From the NCBI GenBank assembly GCA_029891345.1, contig CM056995.1, positions 216,508,547 through 216,572,546 on the forward strand: a DNA stretch of 64,000 bases. Reading direction: 5' to 3'. The notes beneath the pieces were generated by a model. That model made no database searches. It was not told where the DNA came from and worked only from the letters and a program-made list of their open reading frames with translations. Both the position numbers and the translations under genes were made by a program. Positions 35,325-46,979 of this stretch are shown here, piece by piece. This DNA is from Dryococelus australis (lineage: Eukaryota; Arthropoda; Insecta; Phasmatodea; Phasmatidae). Each line of letters opens with the position of its first letter. The stretch's first letter is position 1.

Positions 35325-35410
35325 CGGAAACACTGCACGCCTTGCGCGTAGGAGCGATGAGGTGCTAGGCGTGCGTGTTAGTGTCGCCCTTATCGCTCCC
35401 TCGCTTCTTG
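35325..35410 (+). repeat. Hairpin repeat (copy 2)
   Basis: AACAC plus GCACGCCT pairs with AGGCGTGC plus GTGTT, a 13 bp stem with one bulge, followed by CGCCCTTATCGCTCC. It is homologous to 26870-26975 but with different paired bases in the inner stem. Confidence 0.5.
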
Positions 35411-35622
35411 ACCTTAGATGCGGGGTTCCCACGGGGGTCCATCCCACTCTTAATGTTACCGAGGTTATAGCGGCACCAGTGTTGTTGATGGCAGTTCTAC
35501 GTAGCCAGTGGCCATATTTCCCATGAGCATTTATATCAACTCTCGCGCTTCACTATAATTTGTTATGGTCCAGGTTATTTTCATTGCAGCAAGTGTATAT
35601 TTCCCTACTCAGAATAGGTTTA

Positions 35623-35623
<1 letters not shown>

Positions 35624-35681
<58 letters not shown>
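35624..35681. repeat. (TA)n microsatellite
   Basis: About 29 uninterrupted TA units. Confidence 0.95.
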
Positions 35682-35685
<4 letters not shown>

Positions 35686-35840
35686 TTTCAATTGTTCAGG
35701 TGTAAGCATGGGTAAATTCTTCAATTCATAACTAAAATTAAAACAAAATAAGTATAATTACTGTATGCTTTATAAAAATTCCAAATTTATTCAATTCTGT
35801 GTTATTGATTACGAATATGACAACATAAATTAATTATTAG

Positions 35841-36180
35841 CTCTAGTTTCTATGATACATGGCATAAAATGTAAATCTACAACATATTAGGGATTTTGTG
35901 AAAATTCAACTGTCTGGGGTGGCAGCAATCTACAGTTTGATGTATTATTCAACTGTTTTTATTTCCTTGCCTAATTCTTTTTCTGTGACTGTTTCAGTAA
36001 AAATTGAATACTAGTTCTAGTTTCTATGATAGACTGCTTAAAAGGGAAATTTACAAGCTATAAGGGATGTTGTGCAACTTCAGCTGTTTGGTGTGTCAGC
36101 ACTGTAATATTTGGTGCATTAGTAAGCCGTTTTCATTTTCTAACCTCATTGTTGCTCTGTGTGTATTTTTGTTTTAATCC
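35841..36180 (+). repeat. Two-copy tandem duplication (~175 bp)
   Basis: CTCTAGTTTCTATGAT at 35841 and TTCTAGTTTCTATGAT at 36016 start two similar units. Both continue through AAATxTACAAxxTATxAGGGA, a GTGGCAGCA/GTGTCAGCA block and a TTATTTCCTTGCC/TCATTTTCTAACC block. Confidence 0.65.
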
Positions 36181-36229
36181 TCTAAGCGGTTTTAATGTGT
36201 GTGTCATAGGTTGAGTCAGACTTATGTTT

Positions 36230-36960
36230 TTATGTATTTTATGCTAATTGGACAGTGTCTCGTTTTTGTGTAAACAGTGCTAACAAGTTTCGTTATGTGT
36301 GTGGAAGTGTCATTTTCAGCGTAGAAACGTTATATTACTCCCTTAATAGGAAATGCTTGCGTTCATTTCATTACTTTGGGTGCAATATTGGAGACCAAGG
36401 TGAAAGCTGGGCACCTCGTATTTGTTGCAACAACTGTGCTTGCAATCTCAGAAACTGGATAAATGGTAAAGAACACTGCATGCCTTTCGCTGTACCTAAT
36501 GATCTGGAGAGAGCCTAAAGATTATGTTACAGACTGCTGCTTTTGTTTGATGCCTCCTCTTCAACCAGTGATTTCAAATAAGAAAAAAATGGATAGTGGT
36601 CTACCTTAACCAACATCAGGAGTAGGTCCAGTATCTCCTGGAGAAGAGCTACCTGTAACTGGACCACCAAACAAGTAGGTCTATAATATTGAGTCAGGTG
36701 TCGATCATGATGATGCAGAAATTGTGTATTTCAGGTGAGCCACGATGTTCACAAGACCCCGAGTTTTCTGTCGATTTATCCTCTGCTGACCCACATAAAA
36801 TTAGTCAGAATGAGCTAAGAGATCTTATAAGTGATTTGGATATTTTTAAAGGCTAAGCAGAACTTTTATCATCAATATTGAAGCAGTGGGATTTTCTTGA
36901 AAGCGATGTGAAAATATTTATTTACATGAATAGAGAGAAAAGCCTAACCCCTCTCATACT
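36230..36960 (+). pseudogene. Decayed copy of a multi-copy arthropod cysteine-rich gene family
   Basis: The frame at 36255-36518 contains CVNSANKFRYVCGSVIF, FHYFGCNIGDQGESWAP, RICCNNCACNLRNWINGK and HCMPFAVPNDLERA. The next segment in another frame gives KDYVTDCCFCLMPP, and further on SQNELRDLISDLDIFKG and LKQWDFLESDVKIF. The order (CxxCG, FGCKxGDQxxxWAPHxCCxxC, HMPFAVPMxWREPxxHxxDCYFC, then a leucine-rich region) recalls a protein family found in many near-identical copies in insects and other invertebrates. Its function is not known to me, and whether it is carried by a mobile element is uncertain. This copy has frame changes and stops, so it is non-functional. Confidence 0.55.
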
Positions 36961-37039
36961 TGTGATAACATAAAAGGTCCTTATTTTTGGCCAAATTAAT
37001 CTATAACTTATATGCTATCTGTGCATTTTAATATATAAC

Positions 37040-37270
37040 TTTTTATTAACATTAATAAAAACAGGCAAAAAATAATGTTGGCATTGCCTAGAAAGGAATA
37101 GTTCAGATGCAAAATATTACTTCACTGAGTGCCCCCGAATGCGGTGCGTTGTTCCTTTGGTGTAGCTGTCTAGACTTGGCCAAGTTGTGTTTGCATGATG
37201 CGGAGGAATATTCTGGAAGTAGAACATTAGCAGAGCTTCAGAAAAGTTTGAAGTGAGCACGAATAGACTA
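37040..37270 (+). mobile_element. TIR element family C (copy C4), right part
   Basis: Matches C1/C3 from TTGGCATTGCCTAGAAAGG through GATGCGGAGGAATATTC to the terminus AAGTGAGCACGAATAGACTA. The left part is missing or too diverged to delimit. Confidence 0.68.
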
Positions 37271-37638
37271 CAACACACTCGCCGACATGTCGCTGCGAGG
37301 TGAAGATTCTCCGAGACAGCAGGCGCTGGGAGCAAGGAAACCAGTTCAGTAGGTCGCACGCAACTACGAAATTCTACCGCGGAGGAGCGAGGGAAAGCGA
37401 TGAACCCACGAAAGTGAAAACACCCAGTAATCGCATTACAATCTAGCCAAGGTTCAGGAGGCCAAAGGAGCCCAGGCGAGGTCAGCAAGTGTGTGTGCGC
37501 CTGCCTTTTAAGGTTAATACTTTTGGTAGTGTTTGTTAGGTGTTACACTAGGTTGTTTTATTAATAAATTTTGATTATTGGTCTTAATTATAACTATAGT
37601 TATAAAGACATTTGTTATTTTTTTAATGTGTATATCAT
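37271..37638. other. GC-richer spacer, unidentified
   Basis: 37271-37500 is GC-richer with an open minus-strand frame (37117-37488) that overlaps the element C4 terminus and shows no domain. The remainder is AT-rich. Confidence 0.4.
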
Positions 37639-37972
37639 ACCTTAGAAACACACTACTTAGAAAAACGCAATACAGAAGCACATAACTTAGAATATCATTA
37701 CTTATAACTATCTTAACTTAAAACACAGTTACTTAGAAACACACAATTCAGAATCACATAACTCAGAAATTTCGTAACTTAGAAAGGCATAACTTACAAC
37801 GATTGCAACTTAAAATCATGCAACTTAGGACTATCATAATAAAAAAACACCCAACTTAAACACATTAGATTCACAAAACTTAGAAAGTTCGCAATTTAGA
37901 ACACCATAACTTAGAACAGGCATAACTTAGGAAATTATAACTTATGTGTTTCTAAGTTACGTACTTAGAAAG
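37639..37972 (+). repeat. ACTTAGAA satellite, ~16 bp period, about 20 units
   Basis: Degenerate head-to-tail units of about 15-16 bp built on CATAACTTAGAA (variants CAACTTAAAAT, AACTCAGAAAT). Near 37945-37972 one unit is inverted (GTTTCTAAGTTAC). Lies between the inward-facing family C termini C4 and C5. Confidence 0.75.
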
Positions 37973-38141
37973 AAACTTTTGAAAGTGTGCACGAGCAATC
38001 ACCAACACCGTCACGCCTGTGTTGCAAGGAGGCCGCTGCCAGCAGTGATCGAGACGCGCCTTCAGCAAAACTCAGAATGTGAGTACCAAGATGGAGCCCA
38101 ACTAGCTAGGAGCTCTTAACACTTTCAACGCGCTGCCCTAT

Positions 38142-38440
38142 TTAGTACATTCAAGGTTAATTTCAACTTTTCTGAAGCCCTGCTGAAGTTCTGCTTTCAG
38201 GTTAATCTTCCGCCTCACGCAAACAAAGTTTAACCAAGTAAAGAACATTTCACCAAAAGGACTGCGCACCGTACTCGTGCGCACTCAGATAAATAATATG
38301 TTGCATGGGAACTATTTAATACTAGTTATTACCAACACACCTATTTTCTACCTAATTTTGTTCACAATAATTACAAATGAAATATTGCCAATGAATTGTT
38401 AATATATTCAAAGGCACATATATGTGATTCGTACCACGAC
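38142..38440 (-). mobile_element. TIR element family C (copy C5)
   Basis: Starts TTTAGTACATTCAAGGTTAA, then TTCAACTTTTCTGAAGCCCT, and continues as the reverse complement of C1/C4 through CGTACTCGTGCGCAC and ATTACCAACACACC. The far end is not clear. Confidence 0.68.
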
Positions 38441-38529
38441 AAATGGAAATAATTATTTAATAACCGATGAGATGAACGTCTGAGTTAACAAGGGCATTAC
38501 TTCAACCACAAGGCAACCCCCCCCCCCTT

Positions 38530-41500
38530 GTGACATTTAAAAATATTATTAAAACCAACTTACATTTCCGGAGGTCCCCCCAGCACCATGTGCAGCATAC
38601 GACTGACCCTCTCCAATCAATCACATCAATCATCCTTCCCTACTAATGTTTCACATCGGTTAATTAGTCGGCAGGCCTCCACCCTTTCACCGTTAATTAC
38701 TCTCGTTCGAACGTTCTAACCCCCTATTCCCCCTCAGCAAAACTCCCCACCCCTTTGCTCATTCTGCTGAATGCAACCATCTTGGTGGGTTTTTTTTCGT
38801 TTATTTGTTTAGGTGGCGTTATTTTCTTGTTTTATCCACAAGGCCAACTGGCGATTTAGCCACCAGGTGGCAGCCATATTTGTTTGTGTTTTTTTATGTA
38901 TAGGTTGTGCTGCCGGCACCCTCCATACTGGATTTCTAGATTATGCAGCCTGTTATCGGCATGCACTGAATGGTGACATTGAACATTACTACAAAGTACA
39001 TAAACTGCCATAGTTAATTTTTTGTTTTATTTTTCAATCTATTTTAATTAAAAATAATTTTTACATAAGCCAGGGTTATTTTAAAATAAATAAACACCAA
39101 ATATTGTTTAAAAACTAATTTTATTTGGTAATGTACAAAATGAGAAAACATGTATACACAGGTATATTAATTGCAATCTTCTGGGTTCACCGCTCGATAT
39201 CTGCAGTCAACCTTAAGAATAGTAGTGGGCTGGGGAAGCCCGCCACTTGACATACGACCATCATGCTGTTTTAGCACCTTCTCAACCAAATACACATCGG
39301 GACACTTTGTACGCAGTATCTTCTCTGTGTACAAATCACCATTTATGGGAACTGTATTCAGATGTTCGAGAAAGTGGGTCCTCGGAGTATAGTTGCGTAT
39401 ACGTCACACACGAAAGAATTCGGGACTCCCATTCGCTGTTAATACTTTCTCGAAGTTGCCTTTCTGTTTGGAGATGTGCACCAGGTCGCCAACCTTCGCT
39501 TTGGACTGGCGTATATCACTCCTTTCCTTGTCAGTGTACAAGGTTCGAAGCAGAGAGTCGTCTTTCACATCTTCAGGTTTTATGCGAGTGGTAGAATGAA
39601 AGATAAAATTGTACTCGCGAACGAGTTTTGCGAGCGATCCCTTGTAGTGGCCATTCGCAGCGAAATGCCTCTACATTTTCCACTTCAGAGTCCTGTCGAA
39701 CCTAATGACGAGGGAAGCTTTGAGATTGCTGTATATGGAATAATGATTTATGTTATGTTCCTTCATCAGGGCCTTGAACTTAGCATTGTAGAATTCTTGT
39801 CCTGGTCGGTTTGTATAATAGTCGGGATGCATCCTTCGTGCAATACGTCAGCCATGGCTTGGGTGACATCGTGTGCATTCTTCGAATTGACAGGCCTGGC
39901 CCAGGCGAATATTCTATATGCACCGATGACGGTCAACATATATTTGTAGTGTTTACCCGAGCATACTGTATCATCTCTACGAGGTCTGCTTGAAATAGGT
40001 GATTCTTCCCACATACCACGACCTTGCGGGGACGGTAGCTGCATCACGCATATGTGTGCAGTCATTGGCGATTCCCAATCGACTCATTCTATGTAGCCTA
40101 CCTCATTCAGTTCTTCGAAGATTGGAAATCTCTCATTAGTGAAAGAATAATTTGCAACAATTTGCCAATCGAGCAGTAGTTGCAGCCTATCGAACAACTC
40201 GTTCGGGCCCTCCCAGAATACATAGTCAGTGTTCTTGTAGTCGTCTACCTTCTTAAGACCTTCGCAGCATTTCAGTTCTAATCCGGTGGAGAGGTCTGCG
40301 GGAATGCTGATTTTTCGTGATCTTCGTCCTTATAAACACTTGTCTCAACATTGTTATCTTGGTAAAGTGCATATGTGTGTTCGAGCAGAGACTTATATTC
40401 AAGCTGGTAGGATTTTGTAAACTCCCTGGGCTCCTTGCAGAATAGAAGTTAGTAAATACCAGGGGTTCCAAATGTGTTGTAATCGCCAACTCGGGTGATC
40501 ACACCTGGCAGAAACTCTATTTCAATATTACAGAAGGACCATTTATCATTATGATTGTATACACCGTAATTCGTATCACTATTGCGTGATGTATACGATC
40601 TTAAGTACCGGCGAACCAGAGCATTGGGTTTGGTCTTCATTTATAAGGTCGCGTGAAATTTTAGTTCTGTTGGCGAGCAAATACTTCTAAAGGACAGGCT
40701 GTATCAACCGATGCAGGTCAGTGGCAATATCTGACATTGCGTTGAAGAAAAATATTACTGTTGCTCTCTTTTATAGGTTTAGTTTTAAGTCTCCGCCAAC
40801 ATACTTTCGATCTTGCCCAGGTGTCCACTGCAGACATCGAATATGCCCCTGCTTTAAATTCGAATATCTGTTTTCGTGGCGAGGTGGGAAATCTAGGTAG
40901 TGAATGTACATGTCACATATCCTTCCCCATTTTCCAGAGTCTCCTCATTTTTTGCTGGTGCCTCATTCAAACTGTCGATAACCTGCCTTTTAACACTCAT
41001 TATGTGCTCGTCCAAGAACACTATATTGCGGACGATCTCCATCTTCACATGCTCCAACTTCGCCCCGAGTTCTGACAGGTAGTTCTAAAGGAAAGCGTTT
41101 TATTCGGTCAACCCCTATGCCTGCATTTGAGAAGATGGGAATTAGATTTATGGCGACCAGAAGCAATAAAGCAGTGTCGTGCAAAACTTGATATCAGTAT
41201 GCTGCAGGTCTCCAAGGAGTTAACACGTTCTAGCGATATTTTCCCTGCAGTCTCGGCTTAAAAGTCAAATGTCGTGGAAGACTACCTAAATATCGAAGAG
41301 TAAGTCATTTTTGAAGACAGCGTAACTAAGATGGAACTTCACACGTACCAGCCTTTCCTGATAGGACCATACACACTACTATAGGATGTTCTGATAACGA
41401 TCTAACACCAAAATATCTGCTCTCTTCCTTGCCAGACTTTCCTGAGTATTAGGGGACTCTGACGAAATAAGATGGAACCAACCCGGCGTCCACGACAATA

Positions 41501-43330
41501 ACGAACAATGAAATTCTTCATCTGATCGATCTCATCATGTATTTTCTCAACTGTGTCGATGTGGACAAGTCGCGAGATGTGGGCATAACCTTTACGATAA
41601 AATTTACCTTTCCCTCATGGTGAATGAGCTGTCTGTTGCCAATATGGCAGGCTGGGTAATCAAAGATGACTACTACCGTGTTCATATATAGCCCGGAAGC
41701 AAATTCGAAGTGTGCATCCTGCTCTCCTTGCTATAGGGAAATGCCGAAAACTACTGCTCCTAGCCAATACCCATGTGGACACCATCGTAAGAACGCGAGA
41801 AAACCTGGAGACAGTGGAACTGAAACTACAGTCTATCGAATGTATGCTGCCTCCTATGTAGTTGAGCACTGATAAATGTATAAAGATGCTAGAGAATGTG
41901 GAAGATTGCAAAATATCGATGTGGCTTTCAGGTCGTAGAGTCTGGAGGTATACCTCGGATTGCCAGTAGGCCAGCCCATCAACTAGATGGAAAACTCCAG
42001 CTTTGCTTCTGGGAAATCATGGTACATCATAATTGGGCCACAGAATGGATGCCAGCACAATATGAGAGTTAGCCATTCGCAGAACGATACATTTCAAATA
42101 GAAAATGAAAATATTTTAAAATAGCGAAAGCTATCCATACGCTGACATGAACAAGAAATTAGAAAATGGTCAGTACCTGCTGGCATATTAAATGTATGCT
42201 CGATTCCAAAATGCGTATTATGGATGCCGACAATCCATGATATTGAACTTTCAAGAGTTTGGCCCCGCTCATGGTATTCGAAGTGAGTAAACAGGACATG
42301 AATATTACCTCCAGTGTAATCGACTGCGGGATCGAAGTAACGACACATAGAAATCTACCTGCAAACACGTACGCATTCTGCCTGATACTTCACGATCTTC
42401 TTGTATCGTTCAATTGCCAAGATAAGACCGTCATTATACTGTCGTGAGTACAGTTGATAATATATAACTTTTCACACACTATAACTGTTTATCCATCTAT
42501 GAGAATCGCCTGCTTCAAGGTTTGAGAAGGTGCTGAAACGGCATAATGGATGGTCGTGTGTGAAATGGTTGGGTTTTCCAGCCCACTTCAATTCCTGGCT
42601 CGACGATGCGGACATCGAGTGGTGAACACAGAAGATTGCAATTAATAAACCTGTGTATATGTGTTTTTTCAATTAGTAAATGATCAAATAAATTTAGTTT
42701 TTAAATATAACATTTTGTTTTATTCATTTTAAAATACTCTGGCTTTAAAAAAAATTATTTTTAATACAAATACATTAAAAAATAAAACAGAAAATTAAAT
42801 ATGACAATTTACGTAGGTACTTTGCAGGAATTGTCAATGTCACCATACGGTACAGGCCAATAGCAGGCTGCATAATGGAGAAATTAACACTACCTAAACA
42901 TTGAAAATACGATCCAGTATGGAGGGCACCGACACCACAATCTATATGTTAAAAACATAAACAAATATGGCTGCTACCTGGTGACTAAATCGCCAGCTCG
43001 CCTGGTTGGTAAATCGAGAAAATAGCTCCCATGTTGTTGAAAATGGAAGCATGATATCTAAGATGGCGATCACCAGCAATGTATAAAGAAATTACAAAAG
43101 AAAAATCCAAGATGGCTACATACAATGGAATCAGTATGTGTGGTGGCCTTCCGACCAATTAACCAATGAGAAACATTTTTAGGGGAGGGTAATGTTAAGA
43201 CAATGTGATTGATTAGAGGAGGGTCAGTCGTCTGCTTGACAAGGAGTTTCGAGGGGAGAGGGGGAGGGTGGCACCTCCGGAAATGTAAGCATTTTAGAAA
43301 TTATTTTAATTTAATTTTTTAATAATGTTT
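38530..43330 (-). mobile_element. Polinton/Maverick-like fossil with ~750-800 bp TIRs
   Basis: About 4.8 kb. Terminal inverted repeats at about 38530-39290 and 42515-43330 share landmarks such as ACATTTCCGGAGGT against ACCTCCGGAAATGT and ATTAATTGCAATCTTCTG against CAGAAGATTGCAATTAATA. Between them the minus strand holds a retroviral-type integrase of the Polinton kind (about 39300-40100) whose C-terminal chromodomain-like end reaches into the left TIR. It is followed by weaker segments at about 40250-40640 recalling an uncharacterised Polinton protein, and by unrecognised sequence to 42.5 kb. Polintons are normally 15-20 kb, so this is a strongly shortened copy, broken in many places. TIR divergence, by eye well above 15 percent, suggests considerable age. 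Confidence 0.72.
42515..42630 (+). other. Second copy of the integrase chromodomain end inside the right TIR
   Basis: The right terminal repeat carries, on the plus strand, sequence corresponding to the chromodomain-like end of the integrase found at the left TIR on the minus strand. This is what results if the repeat overlaps the end of the integrase gene. Part of the fossil at 38530-43330. Confidence 0.6.
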
Positions 43331-44782
43331 CATACATTTTTATAAATTTAAAGTTTTTTATAAATATTTAAATATATTTTTGGGAATTTATCGGAATTGT
43401 TTGGGTTTAAGGTCATTTAAAATCACGGGGTCAAGGTCTGGTCTGGTGAAGGGTCGCCTTCCTTGTCAAGAATGAGGAAGCTGAATAGCAGTATTTCAGG
43501 TTCAGTGTGCACAACCACTGGAAAGGAAAATATTTTATTAATTTATTCATATAAAACTTTTTTTTTTTCATAGTCTAGTGTCACAAATCAAAACTTTATT
43601 GTGTAGAGTACCAAAAACTGTTATATATCAAAATATTTACAAAAAATTAACTCGAGTATCTGAAGATATTGCCCTTATTTCATTGTAAGTTATGTTTAAC
43701 AACAGCCTTAACTATCAAAAGCCACCGCAAAGAATTTTTATGAAGAGCTACAAATCAAAGTTGTGGAATAATGGCCTAGTTTTCAACTATTTAAACAAGG
43801 AAAAACGTTTTTATTTGAAGCTAAGGGCACTACTATATCTCGTAAGGATAATGAGCTAGCTATAGAGGAATCCTTTAAACACATTTACCTCTTTCACCCT
43901 CTTAGGGGCTGAATTGAAACAGCTTCAACAATTATTTCCTATAAAAATACCTAAAAACTATTTCATTTTTTTTTAAGTCAATGCCTTAGATGGGAAAAAG
44001 AGGTAAACTATGTTTAAACGACTCCTCAGTGCCTCAGTAATCCGAAAACATATAGTTATATATAGAGACACTAAGAAATTAATTTCATTAATTCCTAAAC
44101 TAAGATCATAAACAAGGTGAAAAGGGTTCGAATGTGTTTCCAATAATATGTAGCCTGTATTTCTTTGTTTCCATACCTGTAACTTTCAAACATATATGTT
44201 ACGTAAAAGCTTATCTAACTAAAATAATACGGATATAAATGTCACCTTTTACTTCTTGAAAAAAAAAAAACTTTATTTCACCTATAGTCGCAGAAAAAAA
44301 AATTGTTATAACTAAGCAGAATCTATAATAAAATAGTTCATTTCCCTAGATTGCTCTATCAGTAAAACACATAGCGTTATGTTCTTTCCCTGATGAGGTT
44401 GTATGTATGTATGTAAATTACATTATATTAAGCTGTTAAAAATTTTACACGCCATTTTTTGATAAAATATAATTTGGGGATTAGCTGCAGAATAAGAAAT
44501 GATTAAGTTAACATATTAGTGGTTTCTTGCAAAAAATGGTTATACCTGTACCCTTGCGGATGACTTAGATGACTGTCAAAAATCACATAGATTTGTCAAC
44601 GGTGAGGCCGTTTGTGTATGTTCTGTTTTTCGAGGGATCTGAGCTTTTATAGACTAAAATAATGTTTAACTTTATTTGAATATATTCCATTAGTATTACA
44701 ACTAGAAAGACCTGGAAGACGAAAATCAAGGAGGTGCTTGCTTCGGTTAAGGAAAATTAGTGAAGCCGTATGCAGAAAGCTA
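43331..44782. other. No gene seen
   Basis: AT-rich. 43890-43920 has CACCCTCTTAGGGGCTGAAT, a phrase seen in some insect dispersed repeats, not assignable here. Confidence 0.5.
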
Positions 44783-45200
44783 AAGGCTGTTCACGATAAA
44801 GTGAGCACATTATAAATTAACCTTATAAAAAGGGAACGGTCCCTGCATGCATATAATGGGCGCACTGAGGGACAGTCGCTCAGCAAAGTTGGTAATGATG
44901 GATGGAAAGTAGTTCCATTTCTTGACGACGAATAGAAAGTGTTAAGGTAACCATTTGTGATAACTTAAAACTATTTATTTTGCTTTCTGTTTTTTAAATG
45001 CATCGAAGAGTAAAAATAAGCAGATTTGTAAAGTACTAACTTTCTTAATAATTTCACAGTTTCCTTTGACCGACGCATGAACAAAGTGATGAGGCCCATG
45101 GCAATGTCAATTTTACATAAGGCAGAAGAACATTCAGCGTGTATACAAGTAGATACTAAGCAGGGTTTTCAAAAGTGCTCATTTTATCGCGAACAGCCCA
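44783..45200 (+). mobile_element. TIR element family A (copy A5)
   Basis: 418 bp. Left TA at 44781-44782, then AAGGCTGTTCACGATAAAGT. The right end is CATTTTATCGCGAACAGCCC plus A, followed by TG where TA is expected. The interior is collinear with A2. Confidence 0.88.
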
Positions 45201-46539
45201 TGTATAGTTTTACATACAACGTAATGCAGACCTAACATTCCACGCAATTTTTACGTGCCTACGTAATCACGAGATTTCATTTTATGCGATTTATTTATTC
45301 CCATAATTTTTATCCCTGTGAAAAATATGAAAAGGAAAGAAAACCGAAGAACTGTTTTCCATTTATTTTAAACACGGAACTCCCCCGTTCGAAATGGGAC
45401 GTACGGCCAGCTTAGTAAATAGTTAATTTTAATTGGTACATGAAAAATGCTAAACAGGAAGGCGAAAAGGATCTCTTCACAATTCGCCTACTTCAGTTTT
45501 TCTTCCAATCGGTTCCGCAAAACACGGGACAAAAGAAAAGAACACAACCGATTTCAAATCACTTTCAAAAAAAAGTTTGAAAATCCAAAACTGCGTTTTC
45601 AACAGACTTTCGAGTTACTATTCTTCAGTTTTTCTACTATAATTCTCATTTCAAAGCTACCGAGTTTGTTCATGTGGAAATTTACATATGAACAACAAAC
45701 AGGAAGATATGGCGAGCAGTCTAAAATTTTGTTACTAGGAATTTCAGGTTTCGTAGTGATTTGTATTAATCGCAGAAGTGTGAAATGTATCATTGCAAAT
45801 GCCATACCTTTCACTATTATAAGTCGCTACTTGAGTCAATAACTCCATAAATGATAAAATTGGACCAAGCAATAAATATTTAATAGCCAAATAAACAGTC
45901 GGAGCCTCTCAAGTGGTCATGATTGCACTAGATATGATACATTGATGTCCTTCCCAGCCGTTAAGATAATTTTTAAGCAGTTTGTTGAGGAAAAATTCGA
46001 CTGACAAGCGCTCCAGGAATTCCCACCATAAGTTTACAGTGTGGAGGACACTAGACAGATACATCGTCTTGTTTACTGTGCCTAAAATGCTTTCTATGCC
46101 ACGCCTTTCGCCGTCTGACGTCTTCAGTTTGTTGACATCTGTACCCATCACAGTCGGAAACCCATTCTTCTAGAACTTGCCGTAACTATTCATCGCCCAA
46201 GACTCTGTCTCATCCAAATTGTTGAATTTTCCATTTATGTGCCACAAAATTCTTTACGATTAAATAACTAATATTTTTATCATTCTACGTTTATATTATT
46301 ATTACAAATGTCTTCAACTGTAGACGCCAAATTTTGTCAACACGTTATCTGGTAATTCTGGAACTAGAAGAATGCATAGAAAATTCAGAATAGATTCTGC
46401 ACTAATTACGTTAAATTTACATGACAAAAAATAAACATTTATGTTTGTTCTACGGCTTAATATATACTGCCAGATAGATATAGGTGTCTGTAGCACAGAG
46501 CAGACATGTGCACAGAAACGAAACGGCGTGGCAGTTACT
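45201..46539. other. No gene supported
   Basis: A 131-codon plus-strand frame at 45447-45842 is basic, then hydrophobic, and not recognised. Its composition follows the local AT-rich sequence, so I do not call it a gene. Confidence 0.4.
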
Positions 46540-46562
46540 TCGATGTTGGCCTACGCATTCTG

Positions 46563-46686
46563 TAATTGGCCGCGCATGTCTTGAAAACAAACCTTGTGTT
46601 TGACTGGCTACTGCACAATACGAAAGGTTCCGTATTGGCTGGGCTGCCTGCTAACACGTAGGTTTTACTAGGTGCTGATTGGCCAC
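46563..46686 (-). promoter_or_regulatory. Three inverted CCAAT boxes
   Basis: TAATTGGCCG, TATTGGCTGG and TGATTGGCCA lie near 46561, 46634 and 46675, giving three ATTGG (CCAAT on the minus strand) in a GC-richer stretch. This pattern fits an NF-Y-type promoter, but no exon or initiator is identified next to it. Confidence 0.25.
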
Positions 46687-46979
46687 CGGCGTTTTAACAC
46701 GTTGCTGGCCGGTATCGCCAATTTGTTGGCGAGTGATTCCGGTGGAGTTTATTGAATACACGAGTGTTTCAACTCTGTATTTTATGTGCTCTGTCATTGT
46801 AGTTTCGTAATAAGTGTCCCTCCCGTTAATACCGAAATGAGCTAGAAGTCAGTAATTGAACATGCTAGTAGGGGGACCGTAACGTTACTGGTTTATAATT
46901 TATTCAAAATGGTGGCGGTAAGGTTGCACATACACTTGCAATTGCATGTGCAAGTGAATGTTCAACTGCATCGCGGTCA

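Noticed and set aside
37639-37972. CRISPR-like array
   Set aside because: Units are contiguous, degenerate and about 16 bp, with no spacers; it is a eukaryotic satellite.
39476-39949. 157-codon plus-strand frame
   Set aside because: It is the antisense shadow of the Polinton-like integrase, which is recognisable on the minus strand.
45447-45842. 131-codon plus-strand frame
   Set aside because: Lysine/phenylalanine-rich from A and T runs, no domain, no splice or promoter support.
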